Assembly (NCBI RefSeq): GCF_025399795.1
Contig: NZ_JAODTZ010000022.1
Coordinates: 1-64,000, forward strand
Reading direction: 5' to 3'
DNA length: 64,000 nt
Source of the DNA: Streptomyces rhizosphaerihabitans
GTDB lineage: Bacteria; Actinomycetota; Actinomycetes; Streptomycetales; Streptomycetaceae
Of this stretch, positions 41,191 through 51,203 are shown in pieces (position 1 is the stretch's first letter; every line of letters begins with the position of its first letter). A program made the translations under genes and the position numbers. The notes beneath the pieces are model-generated. The model did not search any database. It was not told where the DNA came from and was given only the letters and a program-made list of their open reading frames with translations.

Positions 41191-43937
41191 GCGCGGAGCG
41201 GGACGCCGGGCCGCCCGCGCCGGAGGACGGGGTGACCGGCCGGGGCGCGGGGCCGCTGCTGCTCGGGGTGCGGCATCACGGGCCGGGGTCGGCGAGGGCC
41301 GTGCGGGCGGCGCTGGATGCGGCGGCTCCGCGGGTCGTACTGATCGAGGGGCCGCCCGAGGCGGACGCCCTCGTACCGCTGGCCGCCGACAAGGACATGC
41401 GTCCCCCCGTGGCGCTCCTCGCCCATGTCGTGGACGAGCCCGGCCACTCGGCCTTCTGGCCGCTGGCCGGGTTCTCGCCGGAGTGGGTGGCGATCCAGTG
41501 GGCTCTGGAGCACGGAGCGGCGGTCCGTTTCATCGACCTTCCGGCGGCCCACACCCTGGCCTGGGGGAGGGAAGAGGCGGAGCCGGAGCGCGACGCACCG
41601 GGAAGCACCCCTTCCACGGCCCCGGCCCCGCCCGGGAACCCCGGCGCGTCGGGCCCGGGAGAAGACCGCGGGCAGGGAGAAGACCGCGGGCAGGGAGAAG
41701 ACCGCGGGTCGGCCGGTGATTCCGGCCCGGGAGGAGACCACGAGGCGAGAGGTGATTCCGGCCCGGCACCTGATTTTGGTCCGGGAGAAGACCACTGGGT
41801 GGCAGGAGATCCCCGTCCGGCGGGTGATTCCGGCCCGGCAGGTGCTCCCGGACGGCCGGACGCGGCAGCGGGTGAAACCGACCGTCCCCTCGACGCGGCG
41901 GCCGTCCGGATCGACCCCCTCGCGGTGCTCGCCGAGGCGGCCGGTCACGACGACCCGGAGCGCTGGTGGGAGGACGTGGTCGAGCACCGGGCCGGGACGG
42001 CGGGCGAACCGTTCGCACCCTTCGCCGTGCTGGAGGAGGCGATGGGGGTGATGCGCGAGGCGTACGGGGTCGGGGGACACGACCGGGACCTGGTGCGCGA
42101 GGCGTACATGCGGCTCCAGATCCGGGCGGCGCAGCGGGAGTTCGGGGACGACGTGGCCGTGGTGTGCGGGGCCTGGCACGTGCCCGCGCTGCGGCAGCGG
42201 ACCCCGGTCGGCGCCGACCGGGCCCTCCTCAAGGGCCTGCCGAAGGTCAAGGCCGACCTGACGTGGGTGCCCTGGACGCACCGCCGGCTCTCCCGGGTCA
42301 GCGGGTACGGGGCGGGCATCGACTCGCCGGGCTGGTACGGGCACCTGTTCAGCGCCCCCGACCGTCCGGTCGCGCGGTGGATGACCAAGGTGGCCCGGCT
42401 GCTGCGCGACGAGGACCGGGGCGTGTCGTCGGCCCACGTCATCGAGGCCGTGCGGCTGGCCGACACGCTCGCCGCGATGCGCGGTCGCCCGCTGCCCGGA
42501 CTGACCGAGACCACCGACGCCGTCCGGGCCGTGATGTGCGAGGGCTCGGACGTGCCCCTGGCGCTGGTGCGCGACCGGCTCGTGGTCGGGGATGTGCTGG
42601 GGGAGGTGCCGGAGTCCGCCCCGGCGGTTCCGTTGCAGCGGGACCTCACGCGGTCGCAGCGGCGGCTGCGGCTCAGACCCGAGGCGCTGGAGCGGGAGAT
42701 GGAGCTCGACCTGCGCAAGGAGACCGACGCGGGGCGCAGCACGCTGTTGCACCGGTTGCGGCTCCTGGGTATCGCGTGGGGCGAGCCAGCGACGTCCCGC
42801 GGCAGCACGGGCACCTTCCGGGAGACCTGGCGGCTCCGCTGGGAGCCGGAGCTGTCGGTGCGGGTCGCCGAGGCCGGCGTGTGGGGCACGACCGTTCTGG
42901 CCGCCGCGACGGCCAAGGCCGAGGCGGATGCCGTCGGTGCGCCTTCACTGGCCGATGTCACGGCGCTCGCCGAGCACTGCCTCCTCGCCGAACTCCCGGA
43001 CGCGCTGCCCGTGGTGATGCGGGTGCTCGCCGACCGGGCCGCCCTCGACGCGGACGTGGGCCACTTGGCGCAGGCCCTGCCCGCCCTCGTCCGCTCCCTT
43101 CGTTACGGCGACGTACGCGGCACGGACACCCACGCCCTCGCCGATGTCGCGGCCGGTCTCGCCGAGCGCGTCTTCGTCGGTCTCCCGCCGGCCTGCGCCG
43201 CCCTCGACGGCGACGCGGCCGAGGAGATGCGCCGCCACGTCGACGCCGTGCACGGGGCGGTGGGACTGCTGGGGGAGGTGACCGCGGGGACCGCTTCGCT
43301 CGGCGACGGAGCTCCGGCCGACGGCATCCGCGGGCGCTGGCACTCCGTGCTGCGGGTACTCGCCGCGCGGGACACCGTGCCCGGAGTGGTCAGGGGACGG
43401 GCGGTCCGACTGCTCCTCGACGAAGGAGAGCTGGCGCAGGAGGAGGCCGCGCGGCTCATGGGGCTCGTGCTGTCGCCGGGGACGGAGCCCGCGGACGCGG
43501 CCGCGTGGATCGAGGGGTTCGTCGGGGGCGGCTCCGGCGGCATGCTGCTCGTGCACGACGAGCGGCTGCTCGGGCTGGTGGACGCGTGGCTGACCGGGGT
43601 GCCCGCGGATGCGTTCACCGATGTGCTGCCGCTGTTGCGCCGGACGTTCTCGGCGTACGAGACAGGGGTGCGCAGGACGCTGGGGGAACTGGTCCGGCGC
43701 GGCCCGGCGCTGCGGACGAATGCCGAGGCCACCGGCTCCGGCTCCGGCATACCCGGGTTCGCCCCCGACCTCGACCCCGGGCGCGCGGACGCCGTGCTGC
43801 CGCTGCTGAGCCTGCTGCTGGGGCTGGGCGAGTCCGCAGATGCCGAAGACGACACGGATCGCCGGGCCGACGACGGGGACGGTGGCGACCGGACGGACCA
43901 CGTCAACGACAACGATCTTGTGAGGGTGGCTCCATGA
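41187..43937 (+). CDS. DUF5682-family protein (YehM-like)
   Basis: 916 residues. The N-terminal region (LLLGVRHHGPGSARAVRAAL, ~15-35) is the family hallmark, followed by VVLIEGPPEADALVP. Residues ~130-235 are a Gly/Asp/Pro insert built from an 18-bp tandem repeat and not expected in relatives. A conserved block VAVVCGAWHVPAL and a long helical C-terminal half follow. No catalytic site is identified. It overlaps both neighbours by 4 bases (ATGA), so it is made in step with the ATPase and VWA protein, probably as the linker subunit of the complex. Confidence 0.88.
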   Translation: MSAERDAGPPAPEDGVTGRGAGPLLLGVRHHGPGSARAVRAALDAAAPRVVLIEGPPEADALVPLAADKDMRPPVALLAHVVDEPGHSAFWPLAGFSPEWVAIQWALEHGAAVRFIDLPAAHTLAWGREEAEPERDAPGSTPSTAPAPPGNPGASGPGEDRGQGEDRGQGEDRGSAGDSGPGGDHEARGDSGPAPDFGPGEDHWVAGDPRPAGDSGPAGAPGRPDAAAGETDRPLDAAAVRIDPLAVLAEAAGHDDPERWWEDVVEHRAGTAGEPFAPFAVLEEAMGVMREAYGVGGHDRDLVREAYMRLQIRAAQREFGDDVAVVCGAWHVPALRQRTPVGADRALLKGLPKVKADLTWVPWTHRRLSRVSGYGAGIDSPGWYGHLFSAPDRPVARWMTKVARLLRDEDRGVSSAHVIEAVRLADTLAAMRGRPLPGLTETTDAVRAVMCEGSDVPLALVRDRLVVGDVLGEVPESAPAVPLQRDLTRSQRRLRLRPEALEREMELDLRKETDAGRSTLLHRLRLLGIAWGEPATSRGSTGTFRETWRLRWEPELSVRVAEAGVWGTTVLAAATAKAEADAVGAPSLADVTALAEHCLLAELPDALPVVMRVLADRAALDADVGHLAQALPALVRSLRYGDVRGTDTHALADVAAGLAERVFVGLPPACAALDGDAAEEMRRHVDAVHGAVGLLGEVTAGTASLGDGAPADGIRGRWHSVLRVLAARDTVPGVVRGRAVRLLLDEGELAQEEAARLMGLVLSPGTEPADAAAWIEGFVGGGSGGMLLVHDERLLGLVDAWLTGVPADAFTDVLPLLRRTFSAYETGVRRTLGELVRRGPALRTNAEATGSGSGIPGFAPDLDPGRADAVLPLLSLLLGLGESADAEDDTDRRADDGDGGDRTDHVNDNDLVRVAP
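41657..41710 (+). repeat. 18-bp tandem repeat, 3 copies, in DUF5682 gene
   Basis: Three copies of GGGAGAAGACCGCGGGCA, the last with changed final bases, encode GEDRGQ repeats. More diverged GGTGATTCCGGCCCGG units continue to ~41850. Confidence 0.9.
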
Positions 43938-45106
43938 CCGAGGCAGCGGTGGGCGCCGGCGACGAGCGGCTGCGGCGATGGCGGCTGGTGCTCGGCGGCG
44001 AGGAGGCGGACGGCACCGGATGCGTGCTCTCCGGGCAGGACGCAGCCATGGACGGGGCGCTGGGCGCGCTCTACGGCAAGGGGGGCAACGGGAGCAAGGG
44101 GCAGCCGGGGCGGGACCGCTCGGCGGGGCTCGGGGCGTCGGCGCCGTCGGTCGCGCGCTGGCTCGGCGACATCCGGACCTACTTCCCCTCCTCCGTGGTG
44201 CAGGTGATGCAACGCGACGCCATCGACCGGCTCGGGCTCTCCGCCCTGCTCCTGGAGCCCGAGATGCTGGAGGCGGTGGAGGCCGACGTGCACCTGGTGG
44301 GCACCCTTCTCTCCCTCAACAAGGCCATGCCGGAGACGACGAAGGAGACCGCGCGGGCCGTGGTGCGCAAGGTCGTGGAGGACTTGGAGAAGCGGCTTGC
44401 CACCCGCACCCGGGCCACACTCACCGGCGCCCTCGACCGCAGCGCCCGGATCAGCAGACCCCGCCACCACGACATCGACTGGAACCGCACGATCGCGGCC
44501 AACCTGAAGCACTACCTGCCCGAGTACCGCACGATCGTGCCCGAGCGGCTGATCGGTTACGGACGGGCCTCGCAGTCGGTGAAGAAGGAGGTCATCCTCT
44601 GCATCGACCAGTCGGGGTCGATGGCGGCGTCGGTCGTCTACGCCTCCGTGTTCGGTGCCGTGCTCGCGTCGATGCGTTCCATCGCCACCCGGCTCGTCGT
44701 CTTCGACACGGCCGTCGTCGACCTCACCGACCAGCTCGACGACCCGGTCGACGTCCTCTTCGGCACCCAGCTCGGCGGCGGCACGGACATCAACCGGGCC
44801 CTCGCGTACTGCCAGGCGCAGATCACCAGGCCCGCCGACACGGTCGTCGTCCTCATCAGCGACCTCTACGAAGGCGGGATACGCAACGAAATGCTGAAGC
44901 GGGTCGCGGCGATGAAGGCGGCGGGCGTGCAGTTCGTGACGCTGCTCGCGCTGTCCGACGAGGGGGCGCCCGCATACGACCGTGAGCACGCGGCGGCGCT
45001 CGCGGCGCTCGACGCGCCGGCGTTCGCCTGCACACCCGACCTGTTCCCCGAGGTCATGGCCGCGGCGATCGAGAAGCGACCGCTCCCGATACCGGACACC
45101 AGGTGA
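43934..45106 (+). CDS. VWA-domain protein (YehP/CoxE type)
   Basis: 390 residues. The C-terminal VWA domain (~210-390) carries the MIDAS motif DQSGSMAAS, the conserved Thr in GGGTDINRAL and Asp in VLISDLYEGG, so it should bind a divalent metal. The N-terminal ~200 residues are helical with LEPEMLEAVEADVHLVGTLL. VWA partners of MoxR ATPases are targets or adaptors for metal or protein insertion. It starts in an ATGA overlap and ends the operon. The hairpin at 45291 may terminate transcription. Confidence 0.9.
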   Translation: MTEAAVGAGDERLRRWRLVLGGEEADGTGCVLSGQDAAMDGALGALYGKGGNGSKGQPGRDRSAGLGASAPSVARWLGDIRTYFPSSVVQVMQRDAIDRLGLSALLLEPEMLEAVEADVHLVGTLLSLNKAMPETTKETARAVVRKVVEDLEKRLATRTRATLTGALDRSARISRPRHHDIDWNRTIAANLKHYLPEYRTIVPERLIGYGRASQSVKKEVILCIDQSGSMAASVVYASVFGAVLASMRSIATRLVVFDTAVVDLTDQLDDPVDVLFGTQLGGGTDINRALAYCQAQITRPADTVVVLISDLYEGGIRNEMLKRVAAMKAAGVQFVTLLALSDEGAPAYDREHAAALAALDAPAFACTPDLFPEVMAAAIEKRPLPIPDTR

Positions 45107-45592
45107 GAAGAGACCGAAGCGGTCGAAGTATCAGCGGTCGAAGGGGTCGGGGATCGACGAGACGGACATCCGGACATGGGCATCCAGCGGTCTCCGTCCC
45201 GACGGTGGGTGGTCGGCTTCCGAGGGCTCGTGGACCCGGACGGCCGAAGGCCGGCGGATCCACTCGACCGGACCCCCGCGCAAGGGCCGGGTGGTCCCCA
45301 TGGGGGGTGGGGACCACTCCCGCGGCGCCCTCAGCGGCTGCTCAGAGGGGCCTCACGGGGTAATCCCCGGCCTGGTGAGGGCCTGTCCGGCGACGTTCTG
45401 TGACAGGTATCACCGCTGAGGTGTGATCTGCGATTTAGGGACCCGCGTCCCTCGGCGATAACCTGCGAGACGGACATGCCGCGCGCTCGGACACCGTGTG
45501 CGCCACCCTTGTGACAGCGGACGTCACGTTGCCCTTCGCGGCACGCCCACGCAGACAACGAACCGCGAGATCACTGATAGGGACGGACGCGC
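45107..45592. other. gene-free region between VWA gene and sucC
   Basis: Contains the hairpin at 45291-45317 and the sucC promoter region. A small GGGACCCGCGTCCC inverted repeat lies near 45438. No gene seen. Confidence 0.5.
45291..45317 (+). terminator. hairpin terminator of the MoxR-DUF5682-VWA operon
   Basis: Perfect 10-bp stem GTGGTCCCCA/TGGGGACCAC with a 7-base loop, 184 bases after the VWA stop. The distance makes its role uncertain. Confidence 0.5.
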
Positions 45593-46771
45593 GTGGACCT
45601 GTTCGAGTACCAGGCGAGGGACCTCTTCGCCAAGCACGGTGTACCGGTGCTGGCCGGTGAAGTCATTGACACGCCTGAGGCAGCCCGCGAGGCGACCGAG
45701 CGTCTTGGCGGCAAGTCCGTCGTCAAGGCCCAGGTGAAGGTCGGTGGCCGCGGCAAGGCCGGCGGCGTCAAGCTTGCCGCCACCCCGGACGAGGCCGTCG
45801 CCCGCGCGACGGACATTCTCGGCATGGACATCAAGGGCCACACGGTCCACAAGGTGATGATCGCCGAGACCGCGCCCGAGATCGTCGAGGAGTACTACGT
45901 TTCGTACCTCCTCGACCGCACGAACCGCACCTTCCTCGCCATGGCGTCCGTACAGGGCGGCGTGGAGATCGAGGTCGTCGCGGAAGAAAACCCCGAGGCC
46001 CTCGCGAAGGTCCCGGTCGACGCCAACGAAGGCGTGTCGATCGAGAAGGCCCGCGAGATCGTGGCCCAGGCGAAGTTCCCGGCCGAGGTGGCCGAGCAGG
46101 TCGCCGAGATCCTGGTGACGCTGTGGGACACCTTCATCAAGGAGGACGCCCTCCTCGTCGAGGTGAACCCGCTCGCCAAGGTCGCCTCCGGCAAGGTCAT
46201 CGCCCTTGACGGCAAGGTGTCGCTGGACGAGAACGCCGAGTTCCGTCAGCCGGACCACGCCGCGCTCGAGGACAAGGAGTCGGCCAACCCGCTCGAGGCC
46301 GCCGCCAAGGCCAAGAACCTCAACTACGTCAAGCTCGACGGTGAGGTCGGCATCATCGGCAACGGCGCGGGTCTCGTCATGAGCACCCTCGACGTCGTCG
46401 CGTACGCCGGTGAGAACCACGGTGGCGTGAAGCCGGCCAACTTCCTCGACATCGGCGGCGGCGCCTCCGCCGCGGTCATGGCGAACGGCCTGGAGATCAT
46501 CCTCGGCGACCCGGACGTCAAGTCCGTCTTCGTCAACGTCTTCGGCGGCATCACCGCCTGTGACGAGGTCGCCAACGGCATCGTCCAGGCGCTCCAGCTC
46601 CTCGCCGACAAGGGCGAGGAAGTCACCAAGCCGCTGGTCGTGCGTCTCGACGGCAACAACGCCGAGCTGGGTCGCCAGATCCTGTCGGACGCCAACCACC
46701 CGCTGGTCCAGCGCGTGGACACCATGGACGGCGCGGCCGACAAGGCCGCCGAACTCGCGGCTGCGAAGTAA
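45593..46771 (+). CDS. sucC: succinate-CoA ligase (ADP-forming) beta subunit
   Basis: 392 residues from GTG 45593 (MDLFEYQARDLFAKHG). The TCA-cycle enzyme converts succinyl-CoA to succinate with ATP formation. The ATP-grasp domain (~1-235) contains KAQVKVGGRGKAGG and EVNPLAK. The CoA-ligase domain has GNGAGLVMSTLDVVAYAGE and FVNVFGGITACDEVA. The length is normal. sucD follows after 21 bases with a GGGACGAGGG ribosome site between, forming a standard operon that ends at a strong terminator. Confidence 0.97.
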   Translation: MDLFEYQARDLFAKHGVPVLAGEVIDTPEAAREATERLGGKSVVKAQVKVGGRGKAGGVKLAATPDEAVARATDILGMDIKGHTVHKVMIAETAPEIVEEYYVSYLLDRTNRTFLAMASVQGGVEIEVVAEENPEALAKVPVDANEGVSIEKAREIVAQAKFPAEVAEQVAEILVTLWDTFIKEDALLVEVNPLAKVASGKVIALDGKVSLDENAEFRQPDHAALEDKESANPLEAAAKAKNLNYVKLDGEVGIIGNGAGLVMSTLDVVAYAGENHGGVKPANFLDIGGGASAAVMANGLEIILGDPDVKSVFVNVFGGITACDEVANGIVQALQLLADKGEEVTKPLVVRLDGNNAELGRQILSDANHPLVQRVDTMDGAADKAAELAAAK

Positions 46772-46792
46772 GGGACGAGGGAAACAACCGCC

Positions 46793-47677
46793 ATGGCTAT
46801 CTTCCTCAACAAGGACAGCAAGGTCATCGTCCAGGGCATGACCGGTGCCACGGGTATGAAGCACACCAAGCTCATGCTCGCGGACGGGACGAACATCGTC
46901 GGTGGCGTGAACCCGCGCAAGGCGGGCACGTCCGTCGACATCGACGGCAATGAGATCCCCGTCTTCGGCACGGTCGCCGAGGCCATGGAGAAGACTGGCG
47001 CCAACGTGTCCGTCCTCTTCGTGCCGCCGGCCTTCGCCAAGGCCGCGGTCGTCGAGGCGATCGACGCGGAGATCCCCCTCGCGGTCGTCATCACCGAGGG
47101 CATCGCCGTCCACGACTCCGCCGCCTTCTGGGCGTACGCGAAGTCGAAGGGCAACAAGACCCGCATCATCGGCCCGAACTGCCCCGGTCTCATCACCCCG
47201 GGCCAGTCCAACGCCGGCATCATCCCGGGCGACATCACGAAGCCGGGCCGCATCGGCCTGGTCTCGAAGTCCGGCACGCTGACGTACCAGATGATGTACG
47301 AGCTCCGTGACATCGGCTTCTCGTCCGCCGTCGGCATCGGTGGCGACCCGGTCATCGGCACGACGCACATCGACGCGCTTGCCGCGTTCGAGGCCGACCC
47401 CGACACCGACCTGATCGTCATGATCGGCGAGATCGGCGGCGACGCCGAGGAGCGTGCGGCGGACTTCATCGCGAAGAACGTGACCAAGCCGGTCGTCGGC
47501 TACGTCGCTGGCTTCACCGCGCCCGAGGGCAAGACCATGGGCCACGCCGGCGCCATCGTCTCCGGCTCCTCCGGCACGGCCGCCGCGAAGAAGGAGGCCC
47601 TCGAGGCCGCGGGCGTCAAGGTCGGCAAGACGCCGACCGAGACGGCCAAGCTCGCGCGCGAGATCCTCGCGGGCTGA
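46793..47677 (+). CDS. sucD: succinate-CoA ligase alpha subunit
   Basis: 294 residues. The CoA-binding N-terminal domain has VQGMTGATGMKHTKLMLADG. The phospho-His domain contains GPNCPGLITPGQSNAGIIPG and the active His in GKTMGHAGAIVSGSSGTA (~245). It pairs with SucC. ATG 46793 has an AGGGAAACAACC leader. A 20-bp-stem terminator follows 17 bases after the stop. Confidence 0.97.
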   Translation: MAIFLNKDSKVIVQGMTGATGMKHTKLMLADGTNIVGGVNPRKAGTSVDIDGNEIPVFGTVAEAMEKTGANVSVLFVPPAFAKAAVVEAIDAEIPLAVVITEGIAVHDSAAFWAYAKSKGNKTRIIGPNCPGLITPGQSNAGIIPGDITKPGRIGLVSKSGTLTYQMMYELRDIGFSSAVGIGGDPVIGTTHIDALAAFEADPDTDLIVMIGEIGGDAEERAADFIAKNVTKPVVGYVAGFTAPEGKTMGHAGAIVSGSSGTAAAKKEALEAAGVKVGKTPTETAKLAREILAG

Positions 47678-47693
47678 GCTGTCGCTCGACCGA

Positions 47694-47738
47694 ACGCCGG
47701 TGGGCCCGCACCCTTTGGGGGTGCGGGCCCACCGGCGT
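47694..47738. terminator. strong bidirectional terminator after sucD
   Basis: A perfect 20-bp stem (arms 47694-47713 and 47719-47738) with a 5-base TTTGG loop. It lies between sucD and the convergent XRE-ECF gene, so it likely serves both. Confidence 0.9.
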
Positions 47739-47753
47739 TCTCCGCCCCGGACG

Positions 47754-49007
<1,254 letters not shown>

Positions 49008-49029
49008 GTCGGATCCCCCAGGGTGCCCC

Positions 49030-49039
49030 TTCGTACGAA
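49030..49039. promoter_or_regulatory. palindrome TTCGTACGAA in divergent promoter
   Basis: A perfect 10-bp palindrome with AAAAAGTACATAACTGCATATTGA next to it (49037-49061). It lies between the XRE-ECF gene and the PerM-like gene. A possible autoregulatory site, low confidence. Confidence 0.3.
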
Positions 49040-49115
49040 AAAGTACATAACTGCATATTGAGCGACACATCCAGGGTTCGCCTGTTACGACGAGAAAGCG
49101 CGTGTCGTTGGGAGC

Positions 49116-50873
49116 ATGAGAGCCGTGACCCAAATCACCGACCGCAGGCTCTCGTTGTCGCCCCTGCTCACCGGGATGCGCGACCGATCACCACGACTGG
49201 CCGCGAGTCTCCTGGACGGTGCCCTCGCCGCGGGGCTCGGACTCGGCTCGTTCGCCGTCCTCGTCATGGTGCTGTGGATCAGCTCGCCCTACCCGGACAG
49301 CGGGCCGGGCGGAGCGCTGCATGTCGCCGCCGCGCTCTGGCTGCTCGCCCATGGCGTGGAGTTGATCCGCACCGACACCCTGTCCGGTCTGCCGATGCCG
49401 GTGGGGGTGACGCCGCTTCTGCTGCTCGCCCTCCCGGCGTGGCTGCTGCACCGGGCCGCGCGGGAGGCGGCCGATGTCACGTCGGGGGCGTCGCCGCGTA
49501 CGGCGTGGGCCGGTGTCGTGGCCGGCTATCTGTCCGTCGGCTGGGCCGCCTCGCTGTACGCCTCGGGTGGAACGTTGCGCCCCTCCTGGACCTGGGCCGT
49601 GGTCTGCCTGCCGCTGCTTACGGTGATCGCCGCCGGAACGGGGGTCTGGACGGCGTACGGGCGACCGTGGGGGCCGATGGCGTTCTGGCGGAATCGGGCC
49701 ATGAAGGCTCTTCCGCTCGCCGGAGTGCGTCCGGTCCTGGCTGTACGCCGTCTCGTCGCCGCCGACGACCGGGTGCTCGGCGGAGCGGCGCGGGCCGCCT
49801 CGGCCGGGGTCGCGGTCCTCGTCGGAGGCGGTGCCCTGCTCGTGGCTGCGTCGCTGGTCTGGCACGGGGACGCGGCTCGCGCCTCGTTCGTCCAGCTCAC
49901 CGGGGGGTGGTCGGGCCGGCTCGCCGTACTGCTGCTGTGTCTGGTCCTGGTGCCGAACGCGGCGGTGTGGGGGGCGGCGTACGGGCTCGGGCCTGGTGTC
50001 GTCCTGAGCGCCGGTCATGTCGCGGGACCGCTGTCCGCCACTGTCGCCGGCGCGCACACGCCGGCCGATCTACTCCCCGCGTTTCCGCTGCTCGCGGCGT
50101 TGCCGGGGGCAGATTCCGGGGCGCCGCAGGCCTGGCTGAGCTGGCTGGTGCCGGTGGCCGCCGGGGCGACGGTGGCACGGTTCGCGGTGAAGGCGGGGGC
50201 CGTAAGAGGGACCCCGGGCCGGAAGGAGCCCTGGCCGCTCGGGCGGACGGTGGGCGTCGTCTCGCTCGCCGCCGGATGGTGCGGCGTCGCGCTCGGCGTG
50301 CTCGCCGGGCTGGCCGGGGGGCCGCTGGGGGTGGGCGCCCTGACTCATTTCGGGCCGGTGTGGTGGCAGGTGGGGCCCGCGGCGGCCGTGTGGACGGTGG
50401 TCGTCGGGATTCCCGTCGCGGTGGGCACGGCCGGGTGGAGGGATCGCGGGCGCGTGGCGGCGAAGGGCTCGGGTGCCGGCTGGGACGCGCACGGAATCGG
50501 GTGGACTCACCGGCTGTCGATGCCGCGCCGGCTGCCGAGGTGGAGGGACACCCCCTCGACGCCGGTGCCGACGCCGGTTCGGATGCAGGCGCCGCCGTCC
50601 ATCGCGGCTCGGGCGGAACCCGCGGCTCGGGTCGAACCCTCGGTGCTGGAGTCCGTTCCTGGCGACTTCGACCCGTACGACCCCTATGACTCCTACGGGC
50701 CGTACGACGCTCTGCCGGGGGAGGCCACGGTGGCCGCGTGGCACGAGGAAACGTCGAGGGAGACCCGCTGGGAGGCCCTGAAGAAGGCGAGCGGGCACGC
50801 CGCATCAGAGGACCTGGAGCACCCGGAAGCCCCGGAAGACCTGGGAGGGCCGGAAGACCTGGGAGGGTCCTGA
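49116..50873 (+). CDS. PerM/DUF6350-family polytopic membrane protein
   Basis: 585 residues with about ten membrane helices between residues 25 and 450, beginning LAAGLGLGSFAVLVMVLW. DUF6350/PerM proteins stabilise the divisome (FtsB) in mycobacteria; the role in Streptomyces is unknown. The hydrophilic C-terminal ~140 residues are low complexity, and the last ~20 are built from duplicated EDLGGP units. The same repeat continues in another frame beyond the stop, which suggests a recent frameshift. ATG 49116 was chosen. Confidence 0.82.
   Translation: MRAVTQITDRRLSLSPLLTGMRDRSPRLAASLLDGALAAGLGLGSFAVLVMVLWISSPYPDSGPGGALHVAAALWLLAHGVELIRTDTLSGLPMPVGVTPLLLLALPAWLLHRAAREAADVTSGASPRTAWAGVVAGYLSVGWAASLYASGGTLRPSWTWAVVCLPLLTVIAAGTGVWTAYGRPWGPMAFWRNRAMKALPLAGVRPVLAVRRLVAADDRVLGGAARAASAGVAVLVGGGALLVAASLVWHGDAARASFVQLTGGWSGRLAVLLLCLVLVPNAAVWGAAYGLGPGVVLSAGHVAGPLSATVAGAHTPADLLPAFPLLAALPGADSGAPQAWLSWLVPVAAGATVARFAVKAGAVRGTPGRKEPWPLGRTVGVVSLAAGWCGVALGVLAGLAGGPLGVGALTHFGPVWWQVGPAAAVWTVVVGIPVAVGTAGWRDRGRVAAKGSGAGWDAHGIGWTHRLSMPRRLPRWRDTPSTPVPTPVRMQAPPSIAARAEPAARVEPSVLESVPGDFDPYDPYDSYGPYDALPGEATVAAWHEETSRETRWEALKKASGHAASEDLEHPEAPEDLGGPEDLGGS
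50832..50867 (+). repeat. 18-bp direct repeat at the end of the PerM-like gene
   Basis: Two exact copies of CCGGAAGACCTGGGAGGG encode PEDLGG twice, just before the stop. Confidence 0.9.
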
Positions 50874-51044
50874 GCACATGGAGGACTTCGAGAGCCCGGA
50901 GGAACTCGGGGGCCCGAAGTGAGGGCGGAGGGCCCCGGTCGAGGTGGTCCGGGGAGAGGTTCGCCCCGCTGATCCGCGACGGGGCCTCTGGTCCTCGCCA
51001 CGGCGGATTCCGGCGGGTACCCGGAAATCCAGCGGTGGGCCGGG

Positions 51045-51190
51045 CTTCCTGCCGTGCGGTGGCCCGGGTTTCCTGTCGGGTGGTGGACCGGCCTGCTGCC
51101 GGGCGGCGGACCGGGCCCCTGCCGGGCGGTGGGGTCCCGGGACTCCTGGCGAGCGGCGGACCGGCCTCCTGCCGGGTGGTGACCCCGGGC
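51045..51190. repeat. ~24-bp tandem minisatellite, intergenic
   Basis: Six degenerate copies of a CCTGCCGGGCGGCGGACCGG-type unit start at about 51048, 51072, 51095, 51118, 51145 and 51168. They fill the gap between the PerM-like gene and the convergent membrane-protein gene; no gene is present in 50874-51203. Confidence 0.75.
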
Positions 51191-51203
51191 AGGAGGCGAG
51201 GCG

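Noticed and set aside
45524..47545. 673-codon open frame on the minus strand
   Set aside because: Antisense shadow of sucCD; the protein-coding signal is clearly in the sucC and sucD frames.
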